Shown: positions 54,473 through 64,000 of the stretch, piece by piece
How the letters are laid out: each line of letters begins with the position of its first letter
Position numbering within the stretch: position 1 is the stretch's first letter
DNA from: Pseudomonas mohnii
Lineage (GTDB): Bacteria; Pseudomonadota; Gammaproteobacteria; Pseudomonadales; Pseudomonadaceae
Assembly: GCF_900105115.1 (NCBI RefSeq)
Contig: NZ_FNRV01000001.1
Location: 4,510,501 to 4,574,500 of the forward strand
Direction of reading: 5' to 3'
Length of the DNA: 64,000 nucleotides
The notes under the pieces: generated by a model
Database searches by the model: none
Told to the model about the DNA's origin: nothing
What the model saw: only the letters and a program-made list of their open reading frames with translations
Translations under genes and position numbers: made by a program

Positions 54473-54557
54473 TTACAAGTCGCCGCAAACTGGCCCTGCG
54501 AACCTTCGGGTTGCAGGGCTTCAAGAGCGACTCCCTGATGAGTGAGGATTAAGAATC

Positions 54558-54944
54558 ATGGCTTACAGCGAAAAGGTCATCGACCACTACGAAAACCCGC
54601 GCAACGTCGGCAAGATGGACGCGGAAGATCCTGATGTCGGCACCGGCATGGTCGGCGCGCCGGCCTGCGGCGACGTGATGCGCCTGCAGATCAAGGTCAA
54701 CGAAGCCGGCATCATCGAAGATGCCAAGTTCAAGACCTACGGTTGCGGTTCGGCAATCGCTTCCAGCTCCCTCGCCACCGAGTGGATGAAGGGCAAGACC
54801 CTGGACGAAGCGGAAACCATCAAGAACACTCAGCTGGCTGAAGAACTGGCCCTGCCGCCAGTGAAAATTCACTGCTCCGTGCTCGCTGAAGACGCCATCA
54901 AGGCGGCCGTTCGCGACTACAAGCAGAAGAAAGGCTTGATCTGA
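54558..54944 (+). CDS. iscU: Fe-S cluster assembly scaffold
   Basis: The 128-residue scaffold on which IscS sulfur and iron are assembled. It carries the three cluster cysteines in [19 protein letters not shown] and [10 protein letters not shown], the Asp in GAPACGD, and the HscA-binding LPPVK near residue 99. Between iscS and iscU a short hairpin-like sequence (CCCTGCGAACCTTCGGGTTGC region, about 54495-54520) may tune expression. Confidence 0.98.
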   Translation: MAYSEKVIDHYENPRNVGKMDAEDPDVGTGMVGAPACGDVMRLQIKVNEAGIIEDAKFKTYGCGSAIASSSLATEWMKGKTLDEAETIKNTQLAEELALPPVKIHCSVLAEDAIKAAVRDYKQKKGLI

Positions 54945-54978
54945 CTTTCAAGATTTGGCGACGAGTAAGGAGTCACCG

Positions 54979-55302
54979 ATGGCTATCAGCATGACAGAAG
55001 CGGCTGCTCGACACGTGCGACGCTCCCTCGACGGGCGCGGCAAAGGTGAGGGGATTCGTCTGGGTGTTCGCACTACAGGCTGTTCCGGCCTTGCCTACGT
55101 GCTGGAGTTTGTCGACGAGGTGGTTGCGGAGGATCAGGTGTTCGAAAGTCACGGCGAGAAAGTGATCATCGACCCGAAAAGCCTGGCCTACCTGGACGGC
55201 ACCGAGCTCGATTTCGTCAAGGAAGGGTTGAACGAAGGCTTCAAGTTCAACAATCCCAACGTGCGCGGTGAATGTGGCTGCGGCGAAAGCTTCAACATCT
55301 GA
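54979..55302 (+). CDS. iscA: A-type iron-sulfur carrier
   Basis: The 107-residue carrier that delivers clusters to apo-proteins. Conserved cysteines lie in TTGCSGLAY (C35) and GECGCGESF (C99, C101). The ATG at 54979 has AAGGAGT 8 bases upstream; a further in-frame start at 54955 overlaps untranslated sequence and is not used. Confidence 0.97.
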   Translation: MAISMTEAAARHVRRSLDGRGKGEGIRLGVRTTGCSGLAYVLEFVDEVVAEDQVFESHGEKVIIDPKSLAYLDGTELDFVKEGLNEGFKFNNPNVRGECGCGESFNI

Positions 55303-55310
55303 GGCGGCTT

Positions 55311-55832
55311 GTGGGTACTCCTTGTCATTTCGCATTATTTGAGCTGCAACCGAGTTTCAATCTGGATCTCGACCAGCTGGCTACGCGCTACCGTGAGTTG
55401 GCGCGCGGCGTTCATCCGGACCGCTTTGCTGACGCTACCGAGCGCGAGCAGCGGCTGGCGCTAGAGCAATCCGCGAGCCTCAACGAGGCCTACCAGACGC
55501 TCAAGAGTCCACCCAAGCGCGCGCGATACTTGCTCGCCTTGAATGGTGGCGAGCTGCCGCTGGAGGTCACGGTGCATGATCCGGAGTTTCTTCTGCAGCA
55601 AATGGAGCTGCGTGAAGAGCTCGAAGACTTGCAGGACAGTGCAGACCTGAATGGCGTTGCCGCCTTCAAGCGCCGCCTGAAAGCTGCCCAGGATGAGCTG
55701 AACCAAAGCTTCGCAGCTTGCTGGAACGATGCTGCGCAACGCGAACAGGCCGAACGCCTGATGCGGCGCATGCAGTTCCTCGACAAGCTCACCTACGAAG
55801 TGCGCCAGTTAGAAGAGCGCCTCGACGATTAA
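55311..55832 (+). CDS. hscB: J-domain co-chaperone for Fe-S assembly
   Basis: The 173-residue co-chaperone brings IscU to HscA. It has an N-terminal J domain ([13 protein letters not shown], then the HPD motif in [11 protein letters not shown]) and a C-terminal three-helix bundle binding IscU. GTG 55311 is the likely start, with GAGG 7 bases upstream; the ATG at 55272 would overlap iscA in another frame by 30 bases and adds a basic tail not typical of HscB. Confidence 0.95.
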   Translation: MGTPCHFALFELQPSFNLDLDQLATRYRELARGVHPDRFADATEREQRLALEQSASLNEAYQTLKSPPKRARYLLALNGGELPLEVTVHDPEFLLQQMELREELEDLQDSADLNGVAAFKRRLKAAQDELNQSFAACWNDAAQREQAERLMRRMQFLDKLTYEVRQLEERLDD

Positions 55833-55883
55833 CCCAGTGCCGCTCCGGTCGCACGCCTGATATACAGATAAGTCCTGATTACG

Positions 55884-57746
55884 ATGGCCCTACTGCAGAT
55901 CGCCGAACCCGGCCAAAGTCCTCAACCGCACCAGCGTCGTCTGGCTGTGGGGATCGACTTGGGCACTACCAATTCGCTGGTCGCTGCGTTGCGCAGTGGT
56001 CTTTCCGAGCCTTTGGCTGACGCAGAGGGGCGGGTTATCCTGCCTTCCGCCGTGCGCTATCACGCCGATCGCGTCGAAGTTGGCGAATCCGCCAAACTGG
56101 CTGCCGCTACCGATCCTTTGAACACTGTGCTGTCGGTCAAGCGCTTGATGGGTCGTGGTCTGTCCGACGTCAAGCAATTGGGCGACCAGCTGCCGTACCG
56201 CTTCGTCGGTGGCGAATCGCACATGCCGTTCATCGACACAATCCAGGGCCCTAAAAGTCCGGTTGAAGTCTCCGCCGATATCCTCAAGGTCCTGCGCCAG
56301 CGTGCCGAGGCGACCCTGGGTGGCGAGCTGGTGGGCGCGGTGATCACCGTTCCGGCCTATTTCGATGACGCTCAGCGCCAAGCCACCAAGGATGCGGCCA
56401 AACTGGCCGGTCTGAACGTGCTGCGCTTGCTCAATGAGCCGACGGCTGCGGCGGTCGCTTACGGTCTGGATCAGCATGCTGAAGGCCTGGTCGCTATTTA
56501 TGACCTGGGCGGCGGCACCTTCGATATTTCGATTCTGCGCCTGACCGGCGGTGTATTCGAAGTTCTGGCGACTGGGGGCGATAGCGCTCTGGGCGGCGAT
56601 GACTTCGATCATGCGATCGCTGGCTGGATCATCGAGAATGCCGGCTTGTCTGCCGACCTTGATCCGGGCGCGCAACGTAACTTGCTGCAAACGGCTTGCG
56701 CCGCAAAAGAGGCGCTGACTCATGCGTCGTCCGTTGAGGTTGCCTATGGCGACTGGAAATCCGAGCTGACCCGGGAAGCGTTCAATGCGCTGATCGAACC
56801 AATGGTCGCCCGCAGCCTGAAGGCCTGCCGTCGCGCCGTTCGCGATTCCGGCGTCGAGCTGGAAGAAGTGCACGCGGTGGTCATGGTCGGTGGTTCGACT
56901 CGTGTGCCTCGTGTTCGAGAAGCGGTCGCCGAGGCCTTCGGTCGTCAGCCATTGACTGAAATCGATCCGGATCAAGTGGTGGCCATCGGGGCTGCGATCC
57001 AGGCGGATACGTTGGCCGGCAACAAGCGCGATGGTGGCGAATTGCTGCTGCTGGACGTGATTCCGTTGTCCCTGGGGCTGGAGACCATGGGCGGCTTGAT
57101 GGAGAAGGTGATTCCTCGGAATACCACCATCCCTGTCGCCCGCGCCCAGGACTTCACGACTTACAAGGATGGCCAGTCAGCCATGGCGATCCATGTGCTG
57201 CAGGGTGAGCGCGAGCTGATCAGTGACTGCCGTTCCCTGGCGCGTTTCGAACTGCGCGGTATTCCGGCGATGGTGGCCGGTGCGGCGAAAATTCGCGTGA
57301 CGTTCCAGGTTGATGCCGATGGTTTGCTGAGTGTTTCTGCGCGCGAACTGGGTTCGGGCGTCGAGGCCAGCATCCAGGTCAAGCCGTCCTACGGTCTGAC
57401 CGATGGCGAAATCGCCAAGATGCTCAAGGACTCGTTCCAGCACGCCAATGATGACAAAGTCGCCCGCGTACTGCGTGAGCAGCAGGTCGATGCCCAGCGC
57501 CTGATCGAGGCGGTGCAGGCTGCCTTGGAGGCCGACGGCGACCGCTTGCTCGATGCTGAAGAGCGCCTGGTTATCGATGCGCAGGTGCAGGAACTGACCG
57601 AACTGATGAAAGGGACCGATGGTTACGCCATCGAGCAGCAGACCAAGCGTCTGTCGCAAGTGACCGATGCCTTTGCTGCCCGCCGCCTGGACTTGACGGT
57701 GAAAGCCGCGTTGGCGGGGCGCAACCTGAATGAGATTGAGGAATAA
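55884..57746 (+). CDS. hscA: Hsp70-type chaperone for Fe-S assembly
   Basis: A 620-residue DnaK-like ATPase that drives release of clusters from IscU. ATPase motifs are [29 protein letters not shown] and [15 protein letters not shown]. The peptide-binding domain begins near residue 390 ([15 protein letters not shown]). Family length fits. 51 bases after hscB, 2 bases before fdx. Confidence 0.98.
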   Translation: MALLQIAEPGQSPQPHQRRLAVGIDLGTTNSLVAALRSGLSEPLADAEGRVILPSAVRYHADRVEVGESAKLAAATDPLNTVLSVKRLMGRGLSDVKQLGDQLPYRFVGGESHMPFIDTIQGPKSPVEVSADILKVLRQRAEATLGGELVGAVITVPAYFDDAQRQATKDAAKLAGLNVLRLLNEPTAAAVAYGLDQHAEGLVAIYDLGGGTFDISILRLTGGVFEVLATGGDSALGGDDFDHAIAGWIIENAGLSADLDPGAQRNLLQTACAAKEALTHASSVEVAYGDWKSELTREAFNALIEPMVARSLKACRRAVRDSGVELEEVHAVVMVGGSTRVPRVREAVAEAFGRQPLTEIDPDQVVAIGAAIQADTLAGNKRDGGELLLLDVIPLSLGLETMGGLMEKVIPRNTTIPVARAQDFTTYKDGQSAMAIHVLQGERELISDCRSLARFELRGIPAMVAGAAKIRVTFQVDADGLLSVSARELGSGVEASIQVKPSYGLTDGEIAKMLKDSFQHANDDKVARVLREQQVDAQRLIEAVQAALEADGDRLLDAEERLVIDAQVQELTELMKGTDGYAIEQQTKRLSQVTDAFAARRLDLTVKAALAGRNLNEIEE

Positions 57747-57748
57747 CG

Positions 57749-58090
57749 ATGCCGCAGGTCATTTTTCTGCCACACGAAAAGTTTTGCCCGGACGGTATGG
57801 TTGTGGAGGCTGAGACTGGCACGTCCATCCTCGAACTGGCTCATGAGCACCATATCGAGATGGAAAGCGCCTGTGGTGGCGTCTGCGCCTGTACCACTTG
57901 TCATTGCCTGATCCGTGAAGGCTTCGACTCGCTGGAAGAGGCTGATGAGCTGGAAGAAGACTACCTTGACAAGGCTTGGGGGCTGGAAGCTCAATCGCGC
58001 CTGGCCTGTCAGGCGCGAGTCGGGACTGAAGACCTGACCATCGAAATTCCAAAATACTCGCTCAACCATGCGGCCGAAGCGCCGCACTGA
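57749..58090 (+). CDS. fdx: ISC-type 2Fe-2S ferredoxin
   Basis: A 113-residue adrenodoxin-like ferredoxin supplying electrons for cluster assembly. Cluster ligands are in ACGGVCACTTCHC and the later Cys in RLACQARVG. The start MPQVIFLPHEKFCPDG is conserved. It is separated from hscA by 2 bases. Confidence 0.97.
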   Translation: MPQVIFLPHEKFCPDGMVVEAETGTSILELAHEHHIEMESACGGVCACTTCHCLIREGFDSLEEADELEEDYLDKAWGLEAQSRLACQARVGTEDLTIEIPKYSLNHAAEAPH

Positions 58091-58104
58091 TTCAAGGAAA
58101 TGAA

Positions 58105-58305
58105 ATGAGTCTGAAATGGGTTGATGTGCTGGAAATCGCGATCCAGCTGGCCGAATCCAGGCCGGAAGTGGACCCGCGTTACGTGAACTTCGTCGATCTG
58201 CACAAATGGGTGCTGGCATTGCCGGAGTTCAGTGATGATCCGACACGCGGTGGCGAGAAGGTGCTTGAAGCCATTCAGGCCGCCTGGATCGAAGAAGCAG
58301 ATTGA
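58105..58305 (+). CDS. iscX: Fe-S cluster assembly adaptor
   Basis: A 66-residue acidic protein that binds IscS and tunes desulfurase activity, possibly as an iron-dependent regulator. The family signature SLKWVDVLEIAIQLAE at the start and VDPRYVNFVDLHKWV in the middle are both present. Last gene of the isc operon. Confidence 0.96.
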   Translation: MSLKWVDVLEIAIQLAESRPEVDPRYVNFVDLHKWVLALPEFSDDPTRGGEKVLEAIQAAWIEEAD

Positions 58306-58338
58306 GTCTGCGCCGTACGCAGTTAGGCAATACCCAAG

Positions 58339-58370
58339 AACCCGCGTATAATTCGCGGGTTTAATTTTTC
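58339..58370. terminator. Hairpin between iscX and ndk with a TATAAT loop
   Basis: AACCCGCG and CGCGGGTT pair around TATAATT, followed by TAATTTTT, so this can end the isc transcript. The loop contains TATAAT (58347-58352), which could also be the -10 of an ndk promoter; no good -35 is evident. Confidence 0.65.
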
Positions 58371-58397
58371 GCAAATTACCGTTTCTGGAGTTACACC

Positions 58398-58823
58398 ATG
58401 GCTGTTCAACGTACTTTCTCCATCATCAAGCCTGACGCCGTTGCTAAAAACGTGATCGGCAAGATCGTTTCCCGTTTCGAAGAAGCTGGCCTGCGCGTTG
58501 TAGCTTCGAAAATGAAGCAACTGTCGAAAGCCGAAGCTGAAGGCTTCTACGCTGAGCACAGCGAGCGCGGTTTCTTCGGTGACCTGGTTGCTTTCATGAC
58601 CTCCGGTCCGGTTGTTGTTCAGGTTCTGGAAGGTGAAAACGCTATCGCTCGCAACCGTGAGCTGATGGGCGCTACCAACCCTAAAGAAGCTGCTGCCGGC
58701 ACCATCCGTGCTGACTTCGCTGAATCCATCGACGCCAACGCAGTACACGGTTCGGACTCCGAAGCCGCTGCTGCTCGCGAAATCGCATACTTCTTCGCAG
58801 CTACTGAAGTAACCACTCGCTAA
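58398..58823 (+). CDS. ndk: Nucleoside diphosphate kinase
   Basis: The 141-residue enzyme that balances NTP pools. It starts [15 protein letters not shown], with the ATP-site Lys in IKPDAV and the segment [10 protein letters not shown]. The active-site His is in ANAVHGSDS (about 115-123). TGGAG precedes the ATG. Strong optimal codon use marks it as highly expressed. Confidence 0.98.
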   Translation: MAVQRTFSIIKPDAVAKNVIGKIVSRFEEAGLRVVASKMKQLSKAEAEGFYAEHSERGFFGDLVAFMTSGPVVVQVLEGENAIARNRELMGATNPKEAAAGTIRADFAESIDANAVHGSDSEAAAAREIAYFFAATEVTTR

Positions 58824-58851
58824 GCATTGGCTTAAGAGTGAAGGTGAATCC

Positions 58852-60000
58852 ATGACTACATCGACTGTTAAAACCAACCTGCTGGGTCTGACTCAACAGG
58901 AAATGGAAAAATTCTTCGATTCAATCGGGGAGAAGCGTTTCCGTGCCGGTCAGGTAATGAAATGGATTCACCACTTTGGCGTCGATGATTTCGACGCCAT
59001 GACGAATGTCAGCAAGGCCCTGCGCGAGAAGCTCAAGGCTGTTGCCGAGGTTCGCGGTCCGGAAGTGGTCAGCGAGGACATCTCCAGCGACGGTACCCGT
59101 AAGTGGGTCGTGCGCGTGGCGTCCGGCAGCTGCGTCGAGACCGTGTACATTCCCCAGGGCAAGCGCGGCACTTTGTGCGTTTCGTCCCAGGCAGGCTGTG
59201 CCCTGGATTGCAGTTTCTGCTCCACCGGCAAGCAAGGCTTCAACAGCAACCTCACCGCCGCCGAAGTGATCGGCCAGGTGTGGATTGCCAACAAATCCTT
59301 TGGCAGCGTCCCGGCGACCGTCGACCGTGCCATCACCAACGTGGTGATGATGGGCATGGGTGAGCCGCTGCTGAACTTCGACAACGTCATTGCCGCCATG
59401 CATCTGATGATGGATGACCTGGGCTATGGCATTTCCAAGCGCCGAGTGACCCTGTCCACCTCGGGCGTGGTGCCGATGATCGATGAGCTGTCCAAGCACA
59501 TCGACGTCTCCCTGGCGTTGTCCCTGCACGCACCGAATGACGCATTGCGTAACCAATTGGTGCCGATCAACAAGAAGTATCCGCTTAAGATGCTGCTCGA
59601 GTCGTGCCAGCGCTACATGTCGTCCTTGGGCGAAAAGCGCGTGCTGACCATCGAGTACACCTTGCTCAAGGACGTTAACGACAAGGTCGAGCATGCGGTC
59701 GAGATGATCGAGTTGCTGAAGAACATTCCGTGCAAGATCAACCTGATTCCGTTCAACCCGTTCCCGCATTCCGGGTACGAGCGGCCGAGCAACAACGCCA
59801 TTCGCCGGTTCCAGGATCAGCTACATCACGCCGGTTTCAACGTCACTGTCCGCACTACCCGTGGTGAAGACATCGACGCGGCCTGTGGTCAATTGGTAGG
59901 GCAGGTGCTGGATCGCACCCGTCGCAGCGAACGTTATATCGCCGTGCGCGAGTTGAGCGCCGACAACGATATGGCGCAGAACGCCGCGAACAACAACTAA
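58852..60000 (+). CDS. rlmN: Dual-specificity RNA methyltransferase (23S rRNA A2503, tRNA A37)
   Basis: Radical SAM enzyme methylating C2 of adenosine. The 382-residue protein carries the cluster motif [11 protein letters not shown] (about 118-128), [12 protein letters not shown] for SAM binding, and the methyl-carrier cysteine in [10 protein letters not shown] near residue 348. It follows ndk by 28 bases. Confidence 0.97.
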   Translation: MTTSTVKTNLLGLTQQEMEKFFDSIGEKRFRAGQVMKWIHHFGVDDFDAMTNVSKALREKLKAVAEVRGPEVVSEDISSDGTRKWVVRVASGSCVETVYIPQGKRGTLCVSSQAGCALDCSFCSTGKQGFNSNLTAAEVIGQVWIANKSFGSVPATVDRAITNVVMMGMGEPLLNFDNVIAAMHLMMDDLGYGISKRRVTLSTSGVVPMIDELSKHIDVSLALSLHAPNDALRNQLVPINKKYPLKMLLESCQRYMSSLGEKRVLTIEYTLLKDVNDKVEHAVEMIELLKNIPCKINLIPFNPFPHSGYERPSNNAIRRFQDQLHHAGFNVTVRTTRGEDIDAACGQLVGQVLDRTRRSERYIAVRELSADNDMAQNAANNN

Positions 60001-60012
60001 GAGAGGATCTCT

Positions 60013-60771
60013 ATGTCCCTGCGCTTTGCGCTGCTTTTGCTGTTGGCCAGCCTGTGTGCTGGCTGTGTTCTTTCGGGCGATTACAATCCCATGAAGACCA
60101 GCAAGGGCCGTGATGAAGCGCGTGAGGCCTATGTGCAGCTCGGGATCGGCTATTTGCAGCAAGGCATGACCGAGCGAGCGAAAATACCGCTGAAGAAAGC
60201 GCTGGAGCTGGATGACGCGGACCCGGACGCCAACGCGGCGCTGGGCCTGGTATTCCAGGCTGAAATGGAACCGGAACTGGCCGACCAGCATTTTCGCAAG
60301 GCGCTGTCATCCCGCCACGCCGATGCGCGAATCCTCAATAACTACGGCAGTTTTCTTTTCGAGCAGAAACGCTACAAGGACGCCTATGAGCGCTTTGAGC
60401 AGGCGGCGGCCGATACGCTGTATCCTGAGCGTTCGCGTGTGTTCGAGAACCTTGGCATGACGGCTTCGATGCTCGGTCAGCGTGATTTGGCCCGGCAGCA
60501 ACTGGAGAAAGCCCTGCGCTTGAACCATCAGCAGCCTCGAGCATTGCTGGAAATGGCTGAGTTGTCTTACGAAGACAGGCATTATGTGCCCGCGCGTGAC
60601 TATTACGACCGTTTTAGCCTGCTCACCGAGCAAAATGCACGTAGTCTATTGCTCGGCGTTCGACTGGCAAAAGTGTTTGAAGATCGCGACAAGGCCGCCA
60701 GTGCGGGCCTGCAACTTAAACGACTCTATCCCGGTACACCGGAATATCAGCAATACCTGTCGGAGCAATGA
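60013..60771 (+). CDS. pilF: Type IV pilus biogenesis lipoprotein with TPR repeats
   Basis: The 252-residue outer-membrane pilotin (PilF/PilW) needed for PilQ secretin assembly. It has a lipobox LCAGC with Cys at 18, then tandem tetratricopeptide repeats (AYVQLGIGYLQQGMTERAKI, AALGLVFQAEMEPELADQHF, ILNNYGSFLFEQKRYKDAYE). The start ATG follows GAGAGGA. Its stop overlaps the next gene's ATG (ATGA). Confidence 0.95.
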   Translation: MSLRFALLLLLASLCAGCVLSGDYNPMKTSKGRDEAREAYVQLGIGYLQQGMTERAKIPLKKALELDDADPDANAALGLVFQAEMEPELADQHFRKALSSRHADARILNNYGSFLFEQKRYKDAYERFEQAAADTLYPERSRVFENLGMTASMLGQRDLARQQLEKALRLNHQQPRALLEMAELSYEDRHYVPARDYYDRFSLLTEQNARSLLLGVRLAKVFEDRDKAASAGLQLKRLYPGTPEYQQYLSEQ

Positions 60772-61805
60772 TGAAAGCGGCGCATCCCGAAGTTGTAGCA
60801 GCGAATCGCGTGAATCCCGGTGAGACCCTGCGCCAGGCCCGCGAAAGCAATGGCTGGTCGCTGGCCGAAGTGGCCCTCAAGCTCAACCTCACCGTCAATT
60901 CCCTGAGTAATCTGGAAGCCGGCGCTTTCGACAAGCTGCCCGGGCATACCTTTGCTCGCGGCTATATTCGCGCCTATGCCAAGTTGCTGGGCATGGATCA
61001 GGCCGTTCTGGTCCAGCAGTTCGACCAGTCCACCGGCACCGACTCCCAGGGCAGTAACGTTCACAGCCTGGGTCGCATCGAAGAGCCGGTCCGGGTTTCC
61101 CACACCATCTTGCGAATTGTCAGTCTGCTGTTGCTGATCGCAGTGATCGGCGGTGGTTTTGTCTGGTGGCAGGATCAGACCTCGATGCACACCAAGGATC
61201 TGGTCAGCCTGAGCCCGGAGCACGTGGAAGTCGAAGGCGCTGACGGCACCACCCAGATTCATCCACTGGACGAGCCGGAAGACCAGGCCGTCGCGCAAGG
61301 CCAGGCTGAAGGCGCAACCGCTCTTGCGTTGCCGCAGGCCGATACGTCGGCGCCAGCACCGGCCGAGGCTCAAACGACCGCACCTGCGGTAGCGCCGGCC
61401 ACACCTGCGCCAGCTGCACCTGCACCTGCGCACGCCACGGCTCCGGTTGTCACTCCTGCGACCCCGGCGCCGGCAGTGCCCGCCGTACCAGCTCCTACCG
61501 TGACCGCGCCGAGCGTCCCAAGCACCCCGGCGCCTGCAGCTCCAGCGGTTGCCCCGGTCGCCGGCCAGGGCCAGGTTCAACTGCAATTCACGGCCGATTG
61601 CTGGACGCAAGTGAGCGATGGCACCGGCAAGGTGTTGTTGAGCGGCCTCAAGCGTAAAGGCGATAGCGTTTCCGTCAGCGGCAAACCGCCGTTTTCCGTA
61701 CGCCTGGGCTACGCCCGTGGCGCTCAGGTGAGCTACAACGGCCAGCCAGTTGATGTTGCTCCATTCACCAGTGGCGAGACTGCTCGCCTGAAGTTGGGTC
61801 AATAA
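60768..61805 (+). CDS. rodZ: Cell-shape protein RodZ
   Basis: A 345-residue bitopic membrane protein that links MreB to the cell-wall elongation complex. It has an N-terminal HTH domain (GETLRQARESNGWSLAEVAL, LGMDQAVLVQQF), a membrane helix at about 109-130 (ILRIVSLLLLIAVIGGG), a Pro/Ala-rich periplasmic linker (about 185-265) and the C-terminal DUF4115 domain (VQLQFTADCWTQVSDGTG). Two ATGs (60768 and 60771) are possible starts. 3 bases before ispG. Confidence 0.94.
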   Translation: MMKAAHPEVVAANRVNPGETLRQARESNGWSLAEVALKLNLTVNSLSNLEAGAFDKLPGHTFARGYIRAYAKLLGMDQAVLVQQFDQSTGTDSQGSNVHSLGRIEEPVRVSHTILRIVSLLLLIAVIGGGFVWWQDQTSMHTKDLVSLSPEHVEVEGADGTTQIHPLDEPEDQAVAQGQAEGATALALPQADTSAPAPAEAQTTAPAVAPATPAPAAPAPAHATAPVVTPATPAPAVPAVPAPTVTAPSVPSTPAPAAPAVAPVAGQGQVQLQFTADCWTQVSDGTGKVLLSGLKRKGDSVSVSGKPPFSVRLGYARGAQVSYNGQPVDVAPFTSGETARLKLGQ

Positions 61806-61808
61806 GTC

Positions 61809-62918
61809 ATGCACGGCGAATCTCCAATCAAACGTCGCGAATCGCGCAAGATCTGGGTCGGTAACGTACCGGTTGGCGGTGATGCGCCAATTGCTGTGCA
61901 GAGCATGACCAACAGCGACACCAATGACGTCGCGGCCACCGTTGCACAGATCAATCGTCTGGAAGCAGCCGGTGTCGACATCGTGCGGGTTTCGGTGCCG
62001 GACATGGACGCTGCCGAGGCCTTCGGCAAAATCAAGCAACTGGTCAAGGTGCCGTTGGTTGCCGATATCCATTTTGACTACCGTATCGCGCTGCGTGTCG
62101 CCGAGCTGGGCGTTGACTGCCTGCGGATCAACCCGGGCAACATCGGCCGCGAAGATCGCGTGCGTGCCGTGGTCGATGCCGCCCGTGATCGCGGAATTCC
62201 GATTCGCATCGGCGTAAACGCCGGTTCCCTGGAAAAAGACCTGCAGAAAAAATACGGCGAGCCGACGCCGGCAGCACTGGTTGAGTCTGCCTTGCGCCAC
62301 GTTGAACACCTCGAACGCCTGAATTTCCAGGACTTCAAGGTCAGCGTGAAAGCGTCCGATGTGTTCATGGCCGTCGAAGCCTACCGCCTGTTGGCCAAGG
62401 AAATCGTCCAGCCGTTGCACCTGGGGATCACCGAAGCGGGTGGTTTGCGTTCCGGCACAGTGAAATCTGCCGTGGGCCTCGGTATGCTGCTCGCCGAAGG
62501 GATTGGCGATACTATTCGCATCTCGTTGGCGGCTGATCCGGTCGAGGAAGTGAAAGTCGGCTACGACATTCTCAAATCCCTGCACTTGCGTTCCCGTGGC
62601 ATCAACTTCATCGCCTGCCCGAGCTGCTCGCGGCAGAACTTCGATGTGGTGAAAACCATGAACGAGCTGGAAGGGCGTCTTGAAGACCTGCTGGTGCCGT
62701 TGGATGTTGCGGTCATCGGTTGCGTGGTCAACGGGCCCGGTGAAGCCAAGGAAGCCCATATCGGCTTGACCGGCGGCACGCCAAACCTGATTTACATCGA
62801 CGGCAAGCCGTCGCAGAAACTGACGAATGACAATCTCGTGGATGAGCTCGAACGCTTGATCCGCGAGAAAGCGGCCGAAAAGGTCGAAGCTGACGCTGCC
62901 GTCATCGCGCGTGGCTGA
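61809..62918 (+). CDS. ispG: 4-hydroxy-3-methylbut-2-enyl-diphosphate synthase
   Basis: 4Fe-4S enzyme of the MEP isoprenoid pathway. The 369-residue protein has [20 protein letters not shown] near the start, HFDYRIAL and RINPGNIG in the TIM barrel, and cluster cysteines in [11 protein letters not shown] and [12 protein letters not shown]. The context (rodZ-ispG-hisS) is the conserved gammaproteobacterial order. Confidence 0.98.
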   Translation: MHGESPIKRRESRKIWVGNVPVGGDAPIAVQSMTNSDTNDVAATVAQINRLEAAGVDIVRVSVPDMDAAEAFGKIKQLVKVPLVADIHFDYRIALRVAELGVDCLRINPGNIGREDRVRAVVDAARDRGIPIRIGVNAGSLEKDLQKKYGEPTPAALVESALRHVEHLERLNFQDFKVSVKASDVFMAVEAYRLLAKEIVQPLHLGITEAGGLRSGTVKSAVGLGMLLAEGIGDTIRISLAADPVEEVKVGYDILKSLHLRSRGINFIACPSCSRQNFDVVKTMNELEGRLEDLLVPLDVAVIGCVVNGPGEAKEAHIGLTGGTPNLIYIDGKPSQKLTNDNLVDELERLIREKAAEKVEADAAVIARG

Positions 62919-62956
62919 GTCCGACCAAAGAGCCGAACGGAATTTAAGGATTTAAT

Positions 62957-64000
62957 GTGAGCAAGTCTCTGCAAGCCATTCGTGGCATGAACGACATCCT
63001 GCCCGAACAGACCCCTCTGTGGCGTCACTTCGAGGGCACCGTTTCGCGTCTGCTGGATAACTACGGCTACAAGCAGATCCGCATGCCGATCGTCGAGTTC
63101 ACCGAGCTGTTCAAACGCTCCATCGGTGAAGTGACCGACATCGTCGAAAAAGAGATGTACACCTTCGACGACCGTAACGGCGACTCCCTGACGCTGCGTC
63201 CGGAAGGCACGGCAGCCTGTGTGCGTGCAGTGCTCGAGCACGGCATCACCGGTGGTGGCCAGGTGCAGAAGCTGTGGTACATCGGTCCGATGTTCCGCCA
63301 CGAGCGTCCGCAGAAAGGTCGTTATCGTCAGTTCCACCAGATTGGCGTCGAGGTGTTCAACCTCGATGGTCCGGACATCGATGCCGAGCTGATCGTGCTC
63401 ACCTGGCGCCTGTGGGGCGAGCTGGGTATCCGTGACGCGGTCAAGCTCGAGCTCAACAGCCTGGGCACCAGCGAGTCCCGTGGGCGTTATCGCGAAGCAC
63501 TGGTCGAGTTCCTGTCCGCTCACCTGGACAAGCTGGACGAAGACAGCCAGCGTCGCCTCAAGACCAACCCGCTGCGCGTGCTCGATACCAAGAACGCCGA
63601 TACACAAGCGATTCTGGTCGATGCGCCGAAAATGGCCGACTACCTGGACGAAGAGTCCCGCGTGCACTTCGAGGGCCTGAAGGCTCGCCTGGACGCCGCC
63701 GGCATTCCTTACGTGATCAACCCGAAGCTGGTTCGCGGGCTGGATTACTACAGCAAGACCGTTTTCGAATGGGTCACCGACAAACTCGGCGCCCAGGGCA
63801 CCGTGTGTGCGGGTGGTCGTTACGACGGCCTGGTCGAGCAGATGGGCGGCAAGCCGACTGCGGGCGTTGGTTTTGCAATGGGCATCGAGCGTCTGGTCTT
63901 GTTGCTGGAAACCCTGGAGCAGATTCCGGAAGAAATCTCCCGCCAGGTCGACGTCTACCTCTGCGCCTTCGGTGAAGCCGCCGAGCTGGCTGGCCTGGCG
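62957..64000 (+). CDS. hisS: Histidyl-tRNA synthetase (cut by the window edge)
   Basis: Class-II aminoacyl-tRNA synthetase charging tRNA-His. It starts at GTG 62957 (AAGGAT at 62946-62951), giving [17 protein letters not shown]; the ATG at 62955 is followed at once by a stop. Visible are motif 1 ([20 protein letters not shown]), motif 2 with [11 protein letters not shown] and [19 protein letters not shown], and the histidine-specific segment [12 protein letters not shown]. 348 codons are in the window; about 80 C-terminal residues lie beyond it. Confidence 0.97.
   Translation, partial: MSKSLQAIRGMNDILPEQTPLWRHFEGTVSRLLDNYGYKQIRMPIVEFTELFKRSIGEVTDIVEKEMYTFDDRNGDSLTLRPEGTAACVRAVLEHGITGGGQVQKLWYIGPMFRHERPQKGRYRQFHQIGVEVFNLDGPDIDAELIVLTWRLWGELGIRDAVKLELNSLGTSESRGRYREALVEFLSAHLDKLDEDSQRRLKTNPLRVLDTKNADTQAILVDAPKMADYLDEESRVHFEGLKARLDAAGIPYVINPKLVRGLDYYSKTVFEWVTDKLGAQGTVCAGGRYDGLVEQMGGKPTAGVGFAMGIERLVLLLETLEQIPEEISRQVDVYLCAFGEAAELAGLA

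Noticed and set aside
60747..62759. Minus-strand open frame of 670 codons opposite rodZ and ispG
   Set aside because: Both plus-strand genes are unmistakable and tightly packed; the antisense frame has low-complexity composition and no start context.

Overview
The window is a chromosomal segment of a fluorescent-type Pseudomonas. The evidence is the gene content and order (cyoABCDE, queA-tgt-yajC-secDF, suhB/trmJ-cysE-iscRSUA-hscBA-fdx-iscX-ndk-rlmN-pilF-rodZ-ispG-hisS), the GC-rich codon use, and the many Pseudomonas REP/REPIN palindromes carrying the 'GGAGCGAGCCTGCTCGC' core.

Layout. 1-208: tail of an unidentified upstream gene. 362-5199: cytochrome bo3 quinol oxidase operon cyoABCDE. 5431-6505: a two-gene unit with a MNT/AbiEii-like nucleotidyltransferase and an unknown partner. 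6605-7027: a DUF3077 gene with an ATGA-coupled micro-ORF and an upstream hairpin. 7213-18087: an NRPS/PKS-free biosynthetic gene cluster. It has a MocR regulator diverging from MFS exporter, ATP-grasp ligase, RidA-like protein, cupin, a terminator, then YfcF-like GST, KamA-type radical SAM aminomutase, class-IV aminotransferase, Fe(II)/2-oxoglutarate oxygenase, AurF-type diiron oxygenase and lactonase-type metallo-beta-lactamase. A six-unit tandem REP array and a second MocR gene (to 20338) bound it on the right. I regard this as the most interesting system here: it looks like a pathway to a small modified amino acid or dipeptide with an oxidised nitrogen. I do not recognise the product.

20610-30929: accessory metabolism. 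This includes a two-component system facing an exported MsrB (Tat signal) and MsrA pair, LysR plus a class-III aminotransferase, a P-loop kinase-like protein, and a PhoD-type phosphatase. 31101-36827: REP array and the NAD-dependent formate dehydrogenase operon fdsGBAD. 37325-43301: a patchy accessory region. It has a PH-domain protein, a LysE exporter, DUF3916, an E-type DNase bacteriocin with its immunity gene, a second DUF3077 cassette, an AT-rich membrane-protein gene, and a broken second copy of the lysE 5' end. It ends at a tRNA-Leu(CAA) gene.

43654-64000: conserved housekeeping genes: queuosine synthesis, Sec accessory translocase, ISC iron-sulfur assembly under tandem IscR sites, type IV pilus and cell-shape factors, isoprenoid IspG, and hisS, which runs off the right edge. 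All calls rest on reading the sequence and on remembered family features; no database search was run.
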